Assembly (NCBI GenBank): GCA_029168955.1
Contig: JAPDOI010000287.1
Location: 186,001-250,000 of the forward strand
Length of the DNA stretch: 64,000 nt
Source: Aplectana chamaeleonis
Lineage: Eukaryota; Nematoda; Chromadorea; Rhabditida; Cosmocercidae
Direction: 5' to 3'
In this document: positions 1 through 10,819 of the stretch, one piece after another
Layout: each line of letters begins with the position of its first letter
How positions within the stretch are numbered: position 1 is the stretch's first letter
Program-made: the position numbers and the translations under genes
Notes under the pieces: generated by a model
What the model was told of the DNA's origin: nothing
Database searches by the model: none
Seen by the model: only the letters and a program-made list of their open reading frames with translations

Positions 1-77
1 TTGAGTTGAGATGAACTCCAAGGTCTTTGCTAGAGTCACAACCAGAGCACATAATCGTAACAACATTGACTTGGATT

Positions 78-1801
78 TCAGGCAAAATAGCTTTTACTGG
101 AGCCGCTGTCGAGGAATACCATTGCCAATGTTGATTTCATCGGGTCGTCAGGATTGAATACTTCGACATCCGTACACATTAGGAGTACACACTTCGTACC
201 TGTAGAACCATGGTTGGAAGCCACGACAGCGTTGTCATTTTGGGATTGCGTGGATTTTTGCTTTGGCGGGCTTGGTGTGGATCGATCCTGAAAGCAATTT
301 TCTGTCGTAAAGTGTACCTGTGCACGTTTCCTTGTGAAGTCTTCCGTCGAGCTTGGAGGCGAAGAGGAAGGTTTGAAAGATTTTGGGGATGTTGTTGTTC
401 GAAGACATAGTGATGAGTGGTGGCGTTTGGAGCAAACCTGACACAGTTTCTTCGACAGGCAATCCTTGGTTCGATGTCTGGTGGACAGGCAGTTGTAGCA
501 CAATTTCTTATCTTTGACAATCTGGATCCGGAGTCTGGATGATTCGAATTTCGTGCAGCTAAACACATTGTGGTTGGTGGAGCCGCAGAAACTACATGAG
601 AGAGATTTGGATAAAGGTTGGTTTGGAATCCTCCTGTGTGGCCAAGAGCGAGAGGTAGAATCGGATGGTGGTGGCTTCTTGGGTAACTTGAGCAGACCGA
701 CGTAACTTTCGTATTTTTGTACTGAACGGTTGCAGTGAAACTCAATTTCTTGGAGTGTAGCTTCTTTGTGAACTATGTCCGTCAGCACGTGCAGAAGTTC
801 TGAAGGTGTAAGATTGTGCCAGTTATTGGTCCTGTCATAGATCCTGCTGCGAATGTGACGTGGGAGTTTATTGAGTGAAATCGCACCAAGGGCTACTTCA
901 TTGGAGTCGTCTTCATACGAGCAGAACTGACGAGTCAGTGAATACATCTTATTGTACAATGATTGTAGATGTTTGCCGTCAGGGTCGCACTGAGGTAGAT
1001 TGGCGAGTTGAGTGAAGAGGATATGGCGGGTTGTAAATCTATCGTCGTAACGCGATTTGAGTATGTTGAGGGCAATGTGATAGTTGTGAGCGGTTATTGC
1101 GAGCCCTTGAATGGAGTGAAGGGCGCGGCCTTTGCGGCATGACTTCAGTAGTGAAAACTTCGTAGCTTCATCTAACTGCGTCTTATTGCCAATTAGGGCC
1201 GAAAATCGGGTGAAGAATTCTGGATACTCCAATAAGTTACCATCAAAGGTAGGTAAATCCAACCTACTCAAAATTGAAGCGTCTACGAAATTCCTGGTTG
1301 TGATATCGGTACCTGAGTTGGAGTGAGCTTGTTTGGGAGCAAGAGGATGCGGTGCAGTTGCGTGTTCAGAGCGGCTGAGCTGATGTGCACGTGGTTTTGT
1401 AGACATCTCTTCCATATCAAGTAGAATGGGTAAATTTCGGTTTTTGCATTCCAGATCGATTGCGTTCAGAATGTCGTCTGCGTTGTCCAGTGAAGTGTCA
1501 GCTTCTTGAACTGTAGTTGCGTAGTCGCCGTACTTCTTCACGTATTCGTGGCACACAGTCTCCTCTTCTGGGTCTTGCTGTCTTGCGTTGAGCCATTCAG
1601 CATGAAGTTGCTGGATTTTTGAGTAAGACGTGTGTAGGTAACCCCGGGCTTCGAGAAATTCGCTTTTGAAGTCAAGGAGATCGTCGTTGCTCAATTGCTT
1701 AAGGTTTGGTTGTTTGAAGTCAACTGCGAAGTCTTGAAGAATTTCAGTGTTGATGTCACATTGCTGTTGTATCCTCTTCTTGATGATACCGATGTGCCGA
1801 C
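78..1801 (-). pseudogene. BEL/Pao retrotransposon gag with start of protease (interrupted)
   Basis: The frame encodes a BEL/Pao-type Gag. It has an N-terminal helical region, then a DUF1759-like capsid region around residues 150-330 of the 538-residue frame that runs from the TTG at 1694. Three CCHC-like zinc knuckles lie around residues 370-430 (CSFCGSTNHNVFSC, CYNCLSTRHRTKDC and a less regular third). A DUF1758-type aspartyl protease begins at the extreme end with the DSGSS active-site motif. The frame stops at 78-80, immediately after this motif; both other minus frames are open to the window edge, so a frameshift or a frame change may continue the polyprotein outside. The frame is open upstream of 1694 into a transposon inserted at 1802, and its true N-terminus lies at 3829. 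It is a disrupted copy. Family assignment is from motif order, without a search. Confidence 0.85.
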
Positions 1802-2407
1802 CAGGGGTGTGCGGAAATTTCTGTTTTCTGTTTTCTGATTTCTGTTTTCTGGCCGTTTTGGCCTTTCTGTTTTCTGATTTCTGTTTTCTGAAAAACTTGC
1901 AAAAATCAGAAAAAAATCAGCAAAAATTAAAGAAAACCAGGTCTGTTGGACAGTGCGGGTTGTTTAGTCGTTTATGTGGTTTCGCTCTCAATTGTGTTTA
2001 ACTGTGCGATTGCTGCTAAAGGTAGGGTTCACCATAAGGAACGGTTGTTATGGTATCCTCATGAAAAGGTAGACATGATCATTACAAAACTGAAACTAGG
2101 TGAAAACTTAGAGGGAAAACGCTCAGAAATAAAACATTGCTGGTTGTCACCCTGCCCACAATAATTAAATTCCTATGTATGTTTGTTTTGCCGTTTTCCG
2201 CCTTGCTGTTACACCCTATTTTCTACTTTTGCGAAGCGGCAAATGCCGCGAATTATCAAGAGGAAAATGAGAAATCAAATGCTCGGTAACGGTATCAAAC
2301 ATCTCATTTCTCATTTTTCTACTGATATTACGCTGCATTTGCCGCTTCCGCAAAGCATGAATAGGTTGCTAAACGAAAAGAAATCAGTAATTATATGAGT
2401 CGTGTTA

Positions 2408-2542
2408 GGGGTTGAGCAGAAAGCCAACAGGGCGCGGCGCGGCATGATGATGGAGAGCCGTATTGATAGATCGCGGCGATCTATCAATATGGCTCTCCAT
2501 CATTACGCCGCGCCGCGCCTTTTTGGCACTCTGCTCAACCCC
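2408..2542. mobile_element. Foldback MITE, PIF/Harbinger-like
   Basis: This 135-bp, nearly perfect palindrome has ends GGGGTTGAGCAG and complement, flanked by TTA on both sides (2405-2407, 2543-2545). A TTA duplication fits PIF/Harbinger. The arms are GC-rich with the centre at a GATCGCGGCGATC core. It is nested in the hAT-type element. The superfamily call rests only on the 3-bp flank. Confidence 0.6.
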
Positions 2543-2711
2543 TTAGTTGGGGCGTGCGCCCACCCACCAATTACCTGTTCTAAGCTGTTTTTGCGCGTTT
2601 CTCCTGTAACCTTCCATTTTCTCACTTTTGTGATGGTGAAACCTGCATTCTCATAAATAGAACTCAGCAACTGATTTTATCGCAAACCCCTGCTCACCTA
2701 TTCAGTTTTCG

Positions 2712-2885
2712 GCACAATGGGGGTTGCATCCCAGGGCAATGATCGAGTGCAAATTTTCGCTGTCAGCAGCAGGTGCTGTTGACAGCGGTATATGATTCAA
2801 ACACTTGCTGAGGTTGAACCCCTCGATATCAGTAACAACTGCCGCTGTTAGCTGCTGACAACGAGGGATGCAACCTCTACTGTGC
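2712..2885. repeat. Inverted-repeat MITE-like element
   Basis: Ends related to GCACARTRGRGGTTGCATCCC (read as two inverted copies) enclose about 130 bp that also fold back (CTGTCAGCAGC against GCTGCTGACA). I could not define a target duplication. It is nested in the hAT-type element. Confidence 0.5.
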
Positions 2886-3049
2886 TAACATACTGGCGTT
2901 CTCTGAGAAATCCACCAGATCAATAGCGCCTGCTTTCTGCGTGGTAGCCGGAAAATGGTCGGGAAGTAGCTGGTTGCCGCGTAATAGCCTAGAAATGACC
3001 GCCAAAAATGTTCGCCGCGAAGTGGACGCCAAATAGTGCTCTCAGGGGA

Positions 3050-3291
3050 TGTACAGTTCCACTCCGCATTGCCTCTCAGCCCGCAAAGTGCGCGCTGATT
3101 GCCGAAGCGTGCTGCGGCGCCGGTGCGAGTATCCTCAGACAGGGAGGAGAGAGCACCTGGGCAACAAAGGCAAAAACCGCCCGGGTCACCCTATGTCCCT
3201 GGCGGAGGATACTCACAACCGCGCCGCAGTACGCTTCCGCAATCGGCGTACACTTTGCGGACTGAACGGCAATACGGAGTTGAACTGTACA
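3050..3291. repeat. Foldback element of 242 bp
   Basis: Long inverted arms start TGTACAGTTCCACTCCGC and end with the near complement. Homology continues inward, including a GAGGATACTC-type segment on both arms, leaving a loop of under 60 bp. The four overlapping frames here are palindrome shadows. It is nested in the hAT-type element. Confidence 0.6.
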
Positions 3292-3799
3292 CGACGCATT
3301 CCTGATGCATGATTTGGATGTCAACACCTCGGTTCAACTACCCAAGTTTGCGGTTCTTGGACCCAGCCTAGCACCAGAAGGCCCCGCCCAACTGCAGAAC
3401 GCCAAGGTGGCTGCTCTGCGAGCCGGGAAAGGCCGCGTCGCATGTTGGTGGCCTGGTGGGCTATTTCTCGCCTAAAACTCTCAGAGTGAGTGCCTTCAAT
3501 GATGATCTACCTGTCATTGACGTGCCGTCGCTACTATCAATGTCTTATTAGTTATTTGTGTAGTCTCGTAGATATTGTATTACAGATATAGCAAAGACGT
3601 TCAAAATTACACTCTCTTTCCTCTTGAAAAAAAGTTAAAATGCAATGAGTTTTTTTCTGAAAATTTTCTGTTTTCTGATTTCTGTTTTCTGTTTTCTGGC
3701 CGTTTTGGCCTTTCTGTTTTCTGATTTCTGTTTTCTGACAAACTCAATTTTCTGTTTTCTGTTTTCTGAAAATTTTTAAAAAATTTCCGCACACCCCTG

Positions 3800-3829
3800 G
3801 TGCCGACGTATCTTGCCACTGTTGAACAT
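3800..3829 (-). pseudogene. N-terminal codons of the BEL/Pao gag, displaced by the hAT insertion
   Basis: An ATG at 3827-3829 (minus) with an in-frame TAA just upstream opens a frame. If the 1998-bp insert and one copy of the 8-bp duplication are ignored, it runs into the gag frame below 1794. This makes 3829 the natural gag start; the TTG at 1694 is only the first start-like codon after the insert. About 55 residues precede the serine-asparagine-aspartate stretch near 1690. Inference from frame continuity. Confidence 0.7.
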
Positions 3830-4200
3830 TGCTGATTAGTTCTGATGACTAAGGCGTTTGTGGTCTTGGAGCAGAAGCTCTTCTGAGAAGGACTTGTTCC
3901 ACGGGATGTCGATGAGGTTTACTGGTGAAGATTGAGTTGAGAACTTCGGCGAATTTGGAGTGTCGGCGGTTAGGTGAGGCTCGTGGTTTCCGTGATCGCC
4001 ATTTTGTGCGTTGTGGACGGTAGCAGACGAATGATCTCATTCATGTATTGTTTGGAATAAAAAGGATTTTATACAGCGTCTTTAACAGAAGAATTTCAGG
4101 AGATGGATAATTATAAAAACAGAATTCTCATAAAGAATTCTCATAAAGGTATCGGACTTTATGGAATAGACAAACATAATTGATTCAGTCTATTTATTAA
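3830..4200 (-). other. 5' leader, possibly LTR end, of the BEL/Pao element
   Basis: This stretch lies upstream of gag on the minus strand and carries only a 63-codon frame (4040-3849) that matches nothing I know. A minus-strand segment near 3990-4005, reading roughly ACAAAATGGCGATCACGG, could be an LTR end plus primer-binding site. The second LTR lies outside the window, so LTR limits cannot be set here. Confidence 0.3.
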
Positions 4201-4214
4201 AAGCTGATTCAGAC

Positions 4215-4796
4215 TTGTGCAATTTCGAGAACGAAATGTCGGTTCTCAAATCATCATGCAGGATAGGTCCAATAATCCGTATTCTTTATATGTACAGAAA
4301 GTCAGCAACAGGAGTGCTATGCGACAGGAAGATTCCCGATCGCCTAAAGTCGGAGATTTACCGAACTGTTGTCCTGCCTGTTGCGCTGTATGCAGCAGAG
4401 TGCTGGCCTGCTACAAAGGAAGCAGAACGAAGGCTCGGTGTAATGAAGACGAAAATGCTACGTTGGACAGCGGGTGTTACCCGCTTGGACCACGTCACGA
4501 ACGACAACATCAGGAAGCGTTTTAGTGTTGCTCCGATTGCCGAATAGCTGCGTGAATCTCGATTGCGATGGTATGAGCGTGTTCTTCGCGCTGGAAGTGA
4601 TACCGTATGCAAGACTGGGCTTACCCTTGACTTGCCTGGAAGGAGACCCAAAAGACGGTCAAGGCAGCGGTAGCTTGACACGCTGCACACCGATTCGGGA
4701 ATAGCCAGCGTGCACACTGATCAGGCTCTGGACAGGGGAAAATGGCGCCAGCGCGTAAGAAAAGCGGACCCTGCATTGGAGCAGGACAAACGCTGA
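4215..4796 (+). pseudogene. RTE-type non-LTR retrotransposon, C-terminal end of the ORF
   Basis: The frame reads through motifs of the C-terminal part of nematode RTE reverse transcriptases (GVLCDRKIPDRLKS, LYAAECWPATKE, MLRWTAGVTR, then an LRWYERVLR stretch, a GRRPKRR stretch and LDRGKWR). It closes at a TGA at 4794-4796. Two in-frame TAG codons, at 4545-4547 and near 4671, break it, and the whole endonuclease and RT core are missing. This is the usual 5'-truncated form. The GAA microsatellite starts directly at the stop codon, as expected for an RTE 3' tail. Confidence 0.85.
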
Positions 4797-4866
4797 AGAA
4801 GAACAGAAGAAGAAGAAGAAGAAGAAGAAGAAGAAGAAGAAGAAGAAGAAGAAGAAGAAGAAGAAG

Positions 4867-4898
<32 letters not shown>

Positions 4899-5972
4899 GA
4901 GGAAGAAGAAGAAGAAGAAAGAAGAAGAAGACGAAGACGAAGAAGAAGAAGAAGAAAGAACAAAGAAGAACAAGAAGAAGAAGAAGAAGAAGACGAAGAA
5001 GAAGAAAAAAAGAACAAGAAAGAAAGGAAAGAAAGAAAGAAAGAAGAAGAAGAAGAAAGAGGAGGAAGAAAGAAGAAGAAGAAGAAGAAGAAGAAGAAGA
5101 AGACGAAGAAGAAAGAAGAAGAAGACGAAGAAGAAAAAAGAAAGAAGAAAGAAGAAGAAGAAGAAAGAAGAAGAAAGAGGAGGAGGAGGAGGAAGAAAGA
5201 AGAAGAAGAAAGAAGAAGAAGAAAGAAGAAGAAGAAGAAGAAGAAAGAAGAAGAAGAAGAAAGAAGAAGTAAAGAAGAAGAAAGAAGAAAGAAGAAAAGA
5301 GAAGAAGAAGAAAGAAAAAGAAAGAAAGAAGAAAGAAAGAAGTAGAGAAGAAGAAAGAAGAAGAAGAAGAAGAAGAAGAAGAAGAAGAAAGAAAGAAGAA
5401 GAAGAAGAAAGAAGAAGAAGAAGAAAGAAGAAGTAGAAGGAAGAAGAAGAAGAAAGAAGAAGAAGAAGAAAGAAGAAAGAAGAAAGAAAGAAAAAGAAAA
5501 AGAAAGAAAAAGAAAGAGAAAGAGAAAAGAAAGAAAAGAAAGAAGAAGAAGAAAGAAGAAGAAGAAGAAGAAGAAAGAAAGAAGAAGAAGAAGAAGAAAG
5601 AAAGAGAAAAAGAAAGAAAGAAAGAAGAAGAAGAAGAAGAAGAAGAAGAAGAAGAAAGAAGAAAGAAGAAGAAAGAAGAAGAAGAAGAAGAAAAGAAAGA
5701 AGAAGAAGAAGAAAGAAAGAAGAAGAAGAAGAAAAGAAGAAGAAGAAGAAGAAGAAGAAAGAAGAAGAAGAAGAAGAAGGAAGAAGAAAGAAGAAAGAAG
5801 AAGAAGAAGAAGAAGAAAGAAGAAAGAAGAAGAAGAAGAAGAAGAAGAAAGAAGAAGAAGAAAGAAAAAGAAAGAAAAGAAAGAAAGAAAGAAGAAAGAA
5901 GAAGAAAGAAGAAGAACAAGGAGAAGAGGAAGAAGAAGAAAGAAGAAGAAAAAGAAAGAAAAGAAGGAAAAA

Positions 5973-6012
<40 letters not shown>

Positions 6013-6034
6013 AAAGAAAGAAAGAAAGAAAGAA

Positions 6035-6086
<52 letters not shown>

Positions 6087-6135
6087 AGGAAAGAAAGAAA
6101 AGAAAGAAAGAAAAGAAAGAAGAAGAAGAAGAAGA
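4795..6135 (+). repeat. (GAA)n/(GAAA)n microsatellite, about 1.3 kb
   Basis: This is an almost uninterrupted purine tract. It begins as pure GAA triplets, passes through interspersed GAAA and AGG variants, and ends as GAAA-rich sequence. It abuts the stop codon of the RTE fragment, so it probably grew from that element's 3' tail. The long frames predicted through it (poly-Arg/Lys, poly-Ser/Phe/Leu) are artefacts. Such tracts can form triplex DNA. Confidence 0.97.
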
Positions 6136-6136
6136 T

Positions 6137-6345
6137 CAGCGTTTATCCCTCTCTAAGCAAAGCATAAAATTTTAAAAAAATGATTTCCTAGGTGCCCTGA
6201 GCCTTTAAGGTTACGCGGCAAGAAACGAACTAAAAATACAGTTATTAAGATAATATGTTGCCTATTCGTGCCCACGGGAACAGCTCCGCCCAAAAAGATC
6301 GCAGTCTCTAGCGGAGTAGTTGAAATTCATTGACGTTCACATAGA
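6137..6345 (+). repeat. Dispersed repeat copy 1 (second copy 17522-17735)
   Basis: About 205 bp, starting TCAGCGTTTATCCCTCTCT and ending at ATTCATTGACGTTCACA, is matched nearly base for base at 17522-17735 on the same strand. It has no coding potential or clear ends; class unknown. Confidence 0.8.
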
Positions 6346-6359
6346 TGTGTTCAGCGGCC

Positions 6360-7020
6360 TAAACTACCCTCTGAGAAAAATTTGGGTGACGGCGCATTTT
6401 CCATACTTTGTCCAGACTGACAGCGTTTTGAACTTTTACGGATTTTTTAGTTGGGCGGATATTTATACTGATTAGAGGGCTCTGGAAGCGTTTTGAAAAG
6501 TTCCAGATTTGACTTGAAATTCCTCCAGGGAGGTTTTTCGAGGTGCTGATTACGAGAGTTTTCGACTAATTTTATTCGAAGCTTCCCAATCAGGGAAAAT
6601 TTCGAGGGAAAAAGGCCACTTTCGAGGTTTTCGAAGTGCTGCGGTAGATGTTGCTCAAATTTTCCCTCTGAAGGTTATTTGGAGTGCTGAACACGAACCT
6701 GGAGTTCGTTTATCGATTTTTTGCGAAATAAGGTAGATTACGGTGGGTATAATACATACGGTAGTTTGATCAAAATCTCAGATTTTACTCAAAATTTGTA
6801 TACGGGGGTTATTAGGGAAGGAGAATACGTATTCACGCTCGTTTGTAAATTTTCAAAATGCTAAGGTGGCTCTTGCCCCCTAAACGGCATGTTACCTACC
6901 GTAACCTTCAGTAAACCTCGAAACTTCGACAAATGGAGTCCAGATTCGTGTTCACCACTCTTAATTACCCTTACATACAAGTTTTGGGCTAAATCCAAGG
7001 AAATTTTCTTGGAAGTAGCA
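6360..7020. repeat. AT-rich dispersed repeat family (copies near 9400-9940, 33080-33700, 53700-54060, 62880-63640)
   Basis: The region contains no gene. It repeats phrases such as CACGAATCTGGAGTCCGTTT, GTAGATTACGGTGGGTATA and ACTTTTGACGATTT, found in the same order, in one or other orientation, at four further places. In several copies it is followed by the segment carrying GATACTAACGATACTAGTC. It appears to be the core of a long non-autonomous element; I cannot set its ends. Confidence 0.65.
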
Positions 7021-7164
7021 AAAAAATGCTTGATGGGTGGGTGGGTTGTACCCTAGTCTTTTCGCGAAGCTTGAAAAATGCTCGTAACTTGTTCGAAGGG
7101 ATACTGAGCATTTTAACTATTGAGCCAGAAGAGATACTAACGATACTAGTCATTTTCGCAGATG

Positions 7165-8700
7165 CATTTACCACTCTAAACACTTCCCTTGTGAGTTGGC
7201 CTTTTATCAGGGGTGGGAGTGGTTTCGAGAGCCATGCCGTTAGTATAAAACATAACGGGAAACTGAGACGGCAAAATGAGATCACAATAAGAGGGCAAAA
7301 TAATACTGCAGTTCAAACTGAGTTCGAAATGAGACTGAATATTTAACTGAGAGGGCAAATTGAGACAGCAGATCAAAAAAGGAAATGAAGAGTGAGAAAC
7401 AACTGCGCGAAACAAATGAGGCCAGATATCAAATGGAAATGTAAAGATGGGGCAGAAACTCACGAGAAGAGTTGACAATTCACCGGTGGAGAAAGCATGC
7501 AAGACAGCAGAAGACAGTAGCAGGGCCATCGTTACTGACTCCGACATGGAAGTGGAGTCGTGGCCAGGTAAAGTGCTCCTGGATATGTCGGCAACAGTGG
7601 TGTTGAGTACTCGCTGTCACTGAGGCCATTACAGGCAAACTCCTGTCAATGAAATGACACAGACTTTCTGGTAATTCATAATCTAATATTCATTTTCAGG
7701 CTCTCGCAACTTCTTCTGCGAAATTAAATCGTTATGTAATTTAGAAGGAGTGTTTCAGGTCATGAAAATCAGGTGTTTCAGGCAAGAATTGCCTGAAACA
7801 CATGATTTTCATGACTTGGGGGCATGAAAACCGCATCTAGAATATGACTACCCGCATGCTATTTTGGGTGTATCTTCACAAGCGGAAATTCATATTCTGA
7901 ATGCAGTTTTCGTGTTCGAAACTACACATATGTGCCTTCAGGGCGTAGAAACAGACTCCGCCTACATTATGTAGCGCTCTTCGGCTTCAAGTTGCGTACG
8001 TGAAATTATGGGTGCGCTTTCAGATGCGGGTAGTCATATCCTAAATGTAGTCTGCGTACTGAAAGCGCTGCACCTGTGTGCCCTCAGGGCGTAAAAACCC
8101 TTATGTTTCAGGCAATATCGCACCTTTGAAATTTCCTTACGAGTTAATTTCGTGGAGGAAGCTGCGAGAGAGCCTGAAAATGAATATTAGATTATGAATT
8201 ACCAGAAAATCTGTGTCATTTTATTGACAGGAGTTTGCCTATAATGGCCTCGATGACAGCGAATACTCAACACCACTATTGCTGACGTATCCAGGAGCGC
8301 TTTGGTGACACACTTTACCTGGCCACGACTCCGCTTCCATGTCGGAGTCAGTAACGATGGTCAAGCTACTGTCGTCTACTGGCTTGCATGCTTTCCCCAC
8401 CAGTGACTCGTCACCTCTTTTTGTGAGTTTCTGCCTCATTTTTACACCTCCATTCCAAACCCTGCCTCATTTGTTTGCGCAGTCGTTTTTCACTCTTCGG
8501 TTTCTTTTTTGATTTCTTATCTCATTCTTCTCTCTCAGCAAGATCTCCAATCTCATTTCGCGCTCTCAGCATTATTTTGGCCTCTTATTGTGATATCATT
8601 TTGCCGACTCACAACGGAAGTGTTTAGAGCGGTAAACGCACCTACGGAAACGGTATGCACTGTCAGTTTCTCTTGGTCCTCTGTAGTAACTTTGTGAAAT
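7165..8700. repeat. Large inverted repeat, left palindrome
   Basis: An arm at about 7165-7790 matches, in inverse, about 8100-8660. The match includes the GACTCCGACATGGAAG stretch at 7538 and its complement near 8340, and the TAATATTCATTTTCAGGCTCTC stretch near 7685 against 8170. The spacer (7800-8095) holds another dispersed motif (GTAGTCATAT...GCGGGTAGTC) related to 25755-25815 and 44640-44715. No coding function. Confidence 0.7.
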
Positions 8701-8820
8701 ATCCAGCCCCGAGCTGTTGATTCCGAGCAGCTACGAGCCCGCAAAGTTTGGCTCTCACCGCTCATTGATTTCGGCTGCCTCCACTCATTGATCGTGTCAA
8801 TCCGGAAGGAAGGCCGTTGA

Positions 8821-8907
8821 ATGTGGCGGCTTGGTGTAGTGGATAGCGATATGGACTCTTGAGCATGTGATGCAAAAGGTTCGATTCCGCACCTGTGTGT
8901 TTTTGTT
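8821..8907 (+). repeat. tRNA-like segment (SINE or tRNA pseudogene), copy in left arm
   Basis: It has an A-box-like TGGTGTAGTGGATAGCG and a B-box-like GGTTCGATTCC about 38 bases apart, the layout of an internal RNA polymerase III promoter. The acceptor and T stems do not pair well, so this is not a functional tRNA. The inverse copy lies at 10400-10478. Confidence 0.5.
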
Positions 8908-10399
8908 TTGCAATTGCATAGGGATTCTGTATTCTTCGTGAGTACACCGCCTTTGTTATTTTTTTAGCGTTTTAAAGCCTTTTTAGTCACCCTGATATCA
9001 CATTATCATTCACGAACAGTAGACCACATGAGTTTACAATCGATAATAGCGATAACAAACTTATTCATTGTTTCTTTGTTTTTTGTCATTTTGAGCACCA
9101 ATGATAAACTGGCATAGCGTTGGAAACATAAAGACTATTCACAGAAGGGGCAGCGGATGAAGGACAGCGAAATAAGGATAACGAGATATGGATAATGTGC
9201 GACAAGGTAAGTGTTTTATTGTTAGTGGTAAACGCATCTGCGAAAGCGACTAGTATTGTTAGTATCTCTTGTGGCTCAATAGAAGAAAAGCGCAGTATCT
9301 GGCTCCGAGCCGCAGGTTCCAAGAAGTTATGAGCTTCGCGAAAAGCTTCGCGAGAAGGCAAGGGTACCCATCAGGCATTTTTTTTGGGTGTTTCAAAAAT
9401 TTTTCTCGAATATTGCTCAAATCTTGTATTTAAAAGTAATCTAGGATGGTGCGCACGAATCTGGAGTTTATCTGTCGATTTTCCAAAGTTTTCGACTAAA
9501 GGGAGGGGCAAAATATGACTTTTGACGATTTCCAGAACGCTACAATAAAAATGGCTCAAAATGTTTCTCTATGGGTTGTTTGGAGTGCTAAACAAGAATC
9601 TGGAGTCCGTTTATCGATTTCTTACAGATTACAGTAGATTACGCCGGGTATACGGTAGTTTGGTGAAAGTCTCAGAGTTGACCCAAAACCTGTGAACGGG
9701 TGCTATTTGGGGTGGTGAACACGAATTTAACATCCGTTTGTCGATTTTCACAATACTAAGGTGGGTTTCGCCCCCTTTATTACATGGAACCTACTGTAAC
9801 CCTCAGTAAACCCCAGAAGTTCGAGAAACGGACTTCAGATTCGTGTTCACCGCCCTGGATTACCCCTACATACACGTTTTGAGAAATATTCGAATAAATT
9901 TTTCAAAACACCCGAAAAAATGCCTGACGGGTGGTACCCTTGCCTTTTCGCGAAGCTTGAAGAACGATCATAACTTCTTGGAACTTGCGGCTCGGAGCCA
10001 CATACTGCGCTTTTCTACTATTAAACCACAAGAGATACTAACAATACTAGTCGTTTTCGCAGATGCGTCTACCACTAACAATAAAACACTTACCTTCTCG
10101 CACATTATCCATATTTCGTTATCCTCATTTCGCTGTCCTTCATCCGCTGCCCCTTCTGTGAAATGTCTTTATGTTTCCAACACTATGTGCCAGTTTATCA
10201 TTGGTGCTCAAATTGACAAAAAAAAAACAAAGAAACAATAAATAGGTTTGTTATCGCTGCTATCGATTGTAAATTCATGTGGTCTACTGTTCGTGAATGA
10301 TAAATGTGATATCAGGGTGACTAAAAGGCTTAAAAACACTAAAACAATAACAAAGGCGGTGTACTCACGTAGAATATAAAATCCCAATGCAATTGCAAA

Positions 10400-10478
10400 A
10401 CAAAAACACACAGGTGCGGAATCGAACCTTTTGAATCACATGTTTAAGAGTCCATATCGCTATCCACTACAACAAGCC
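10400..10478 (-). repeat. tRNA-like segment, inverse copy in right arm
   Basis: Minus-strand copy of the segment at 8821-8907, with TTGTAGTGGATAGCG and GGTTCGATTCC. It differs by scattered substitutions, which shows that the two palindrome arms have been diverging. Confidence 0.5.
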
Positions 10479-10819
10479 GCCACAATCAACAACCTTCCTT
10501 CCTGATTGACAAGATCAATGAGTGGAGGCAGCCAAAATCAATGAGCGGAGAGAGCCAAACCTTGCGGGCTCGTAGCTCCTCGGAATCAACAGCTCGGGGC
10601 TGAATATTACACAAAGTTACTATAGAGGACCAAGAGAAACTGACACTGCATACCGTTTCCGTAAGTGCGTTTACCGCTCTAAACACTTCCCTTGTCAGTT
10701 TGCCCTTATATTTTATACTAACGGTATAGCTCTCAAAACGCCTCCTCACCCCTGATAGAAGGCCACCGTAGTTCTTGGCTGGTCTAAGGTCCGACTCCCC
10801 ACCCACCGACGTCGGTGGG

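Larger units (their letters stand above)
1802..3799. mobile_element. hAT-type non-autonomous transposon inserted in BEL gag
   Basis: The ends are perfect 19-bp inverted repeats (CAGGGGTGTGCGGAAATTT at 1802-1820, complement at 3781-3799). They are flanked by an identical 8-bp duplication GTGCCGAC (1794-1801 and 3800-3807). An 8-bp duplication with CAGGG-type ends is the signature of the hAT superfamily. Inside each end sits an array of TTCTGTTTTCTG-like units around a GGCCGTTTTGGCC palindrome, the sort of subterminal repeat hAT transposases bind. No transposase frame is present. The interior holds at least three further inverted-repeat elements. The intact duplication implies a relatively young insertion. 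Confidence 0.88.
8600..10740. repeat. Large inverted repeat, right palindrome (arms about 1 kb)
   Basis: Sequence from about 8600 to 9640 is repeated in inverse from about 10740 back to 9660, with the axis near 9655. Examples: AGAGCGGTAAACGCACCTACGG at 8628 against its complement near 10680, and CCCATCAGGCATTTTTT at 9368 against 9915. Its left arm shares 8600-8700 with the neighbouring palindrome. Both arms carry a tRNA-like segment. A GC palindrome ACCCACCGACGTCGGTGGGT lies just outside at 10801-10820. Confidence 0.75.

Noticed and set aside
3076..3327. Cluster of Ala/Arg/Cys-rich frames on both strands
   Set aside because: Two arms of a foldback element read in different frames.
4621..5919. 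432-residue Phe/Leu/Ser-rich frame, and Arg/Lys-rich frame on the other strand
   Set aside because: Translation of the GAA microsatellite; no codon bias or domain, purely the repeat.
8821..8907. Functional tRNA gene
   Set aside because: Good A and B boxes, but acceptor and T stems do not pair and the copy is duplicated in a palindrome; treated as tRNA-like repeat.
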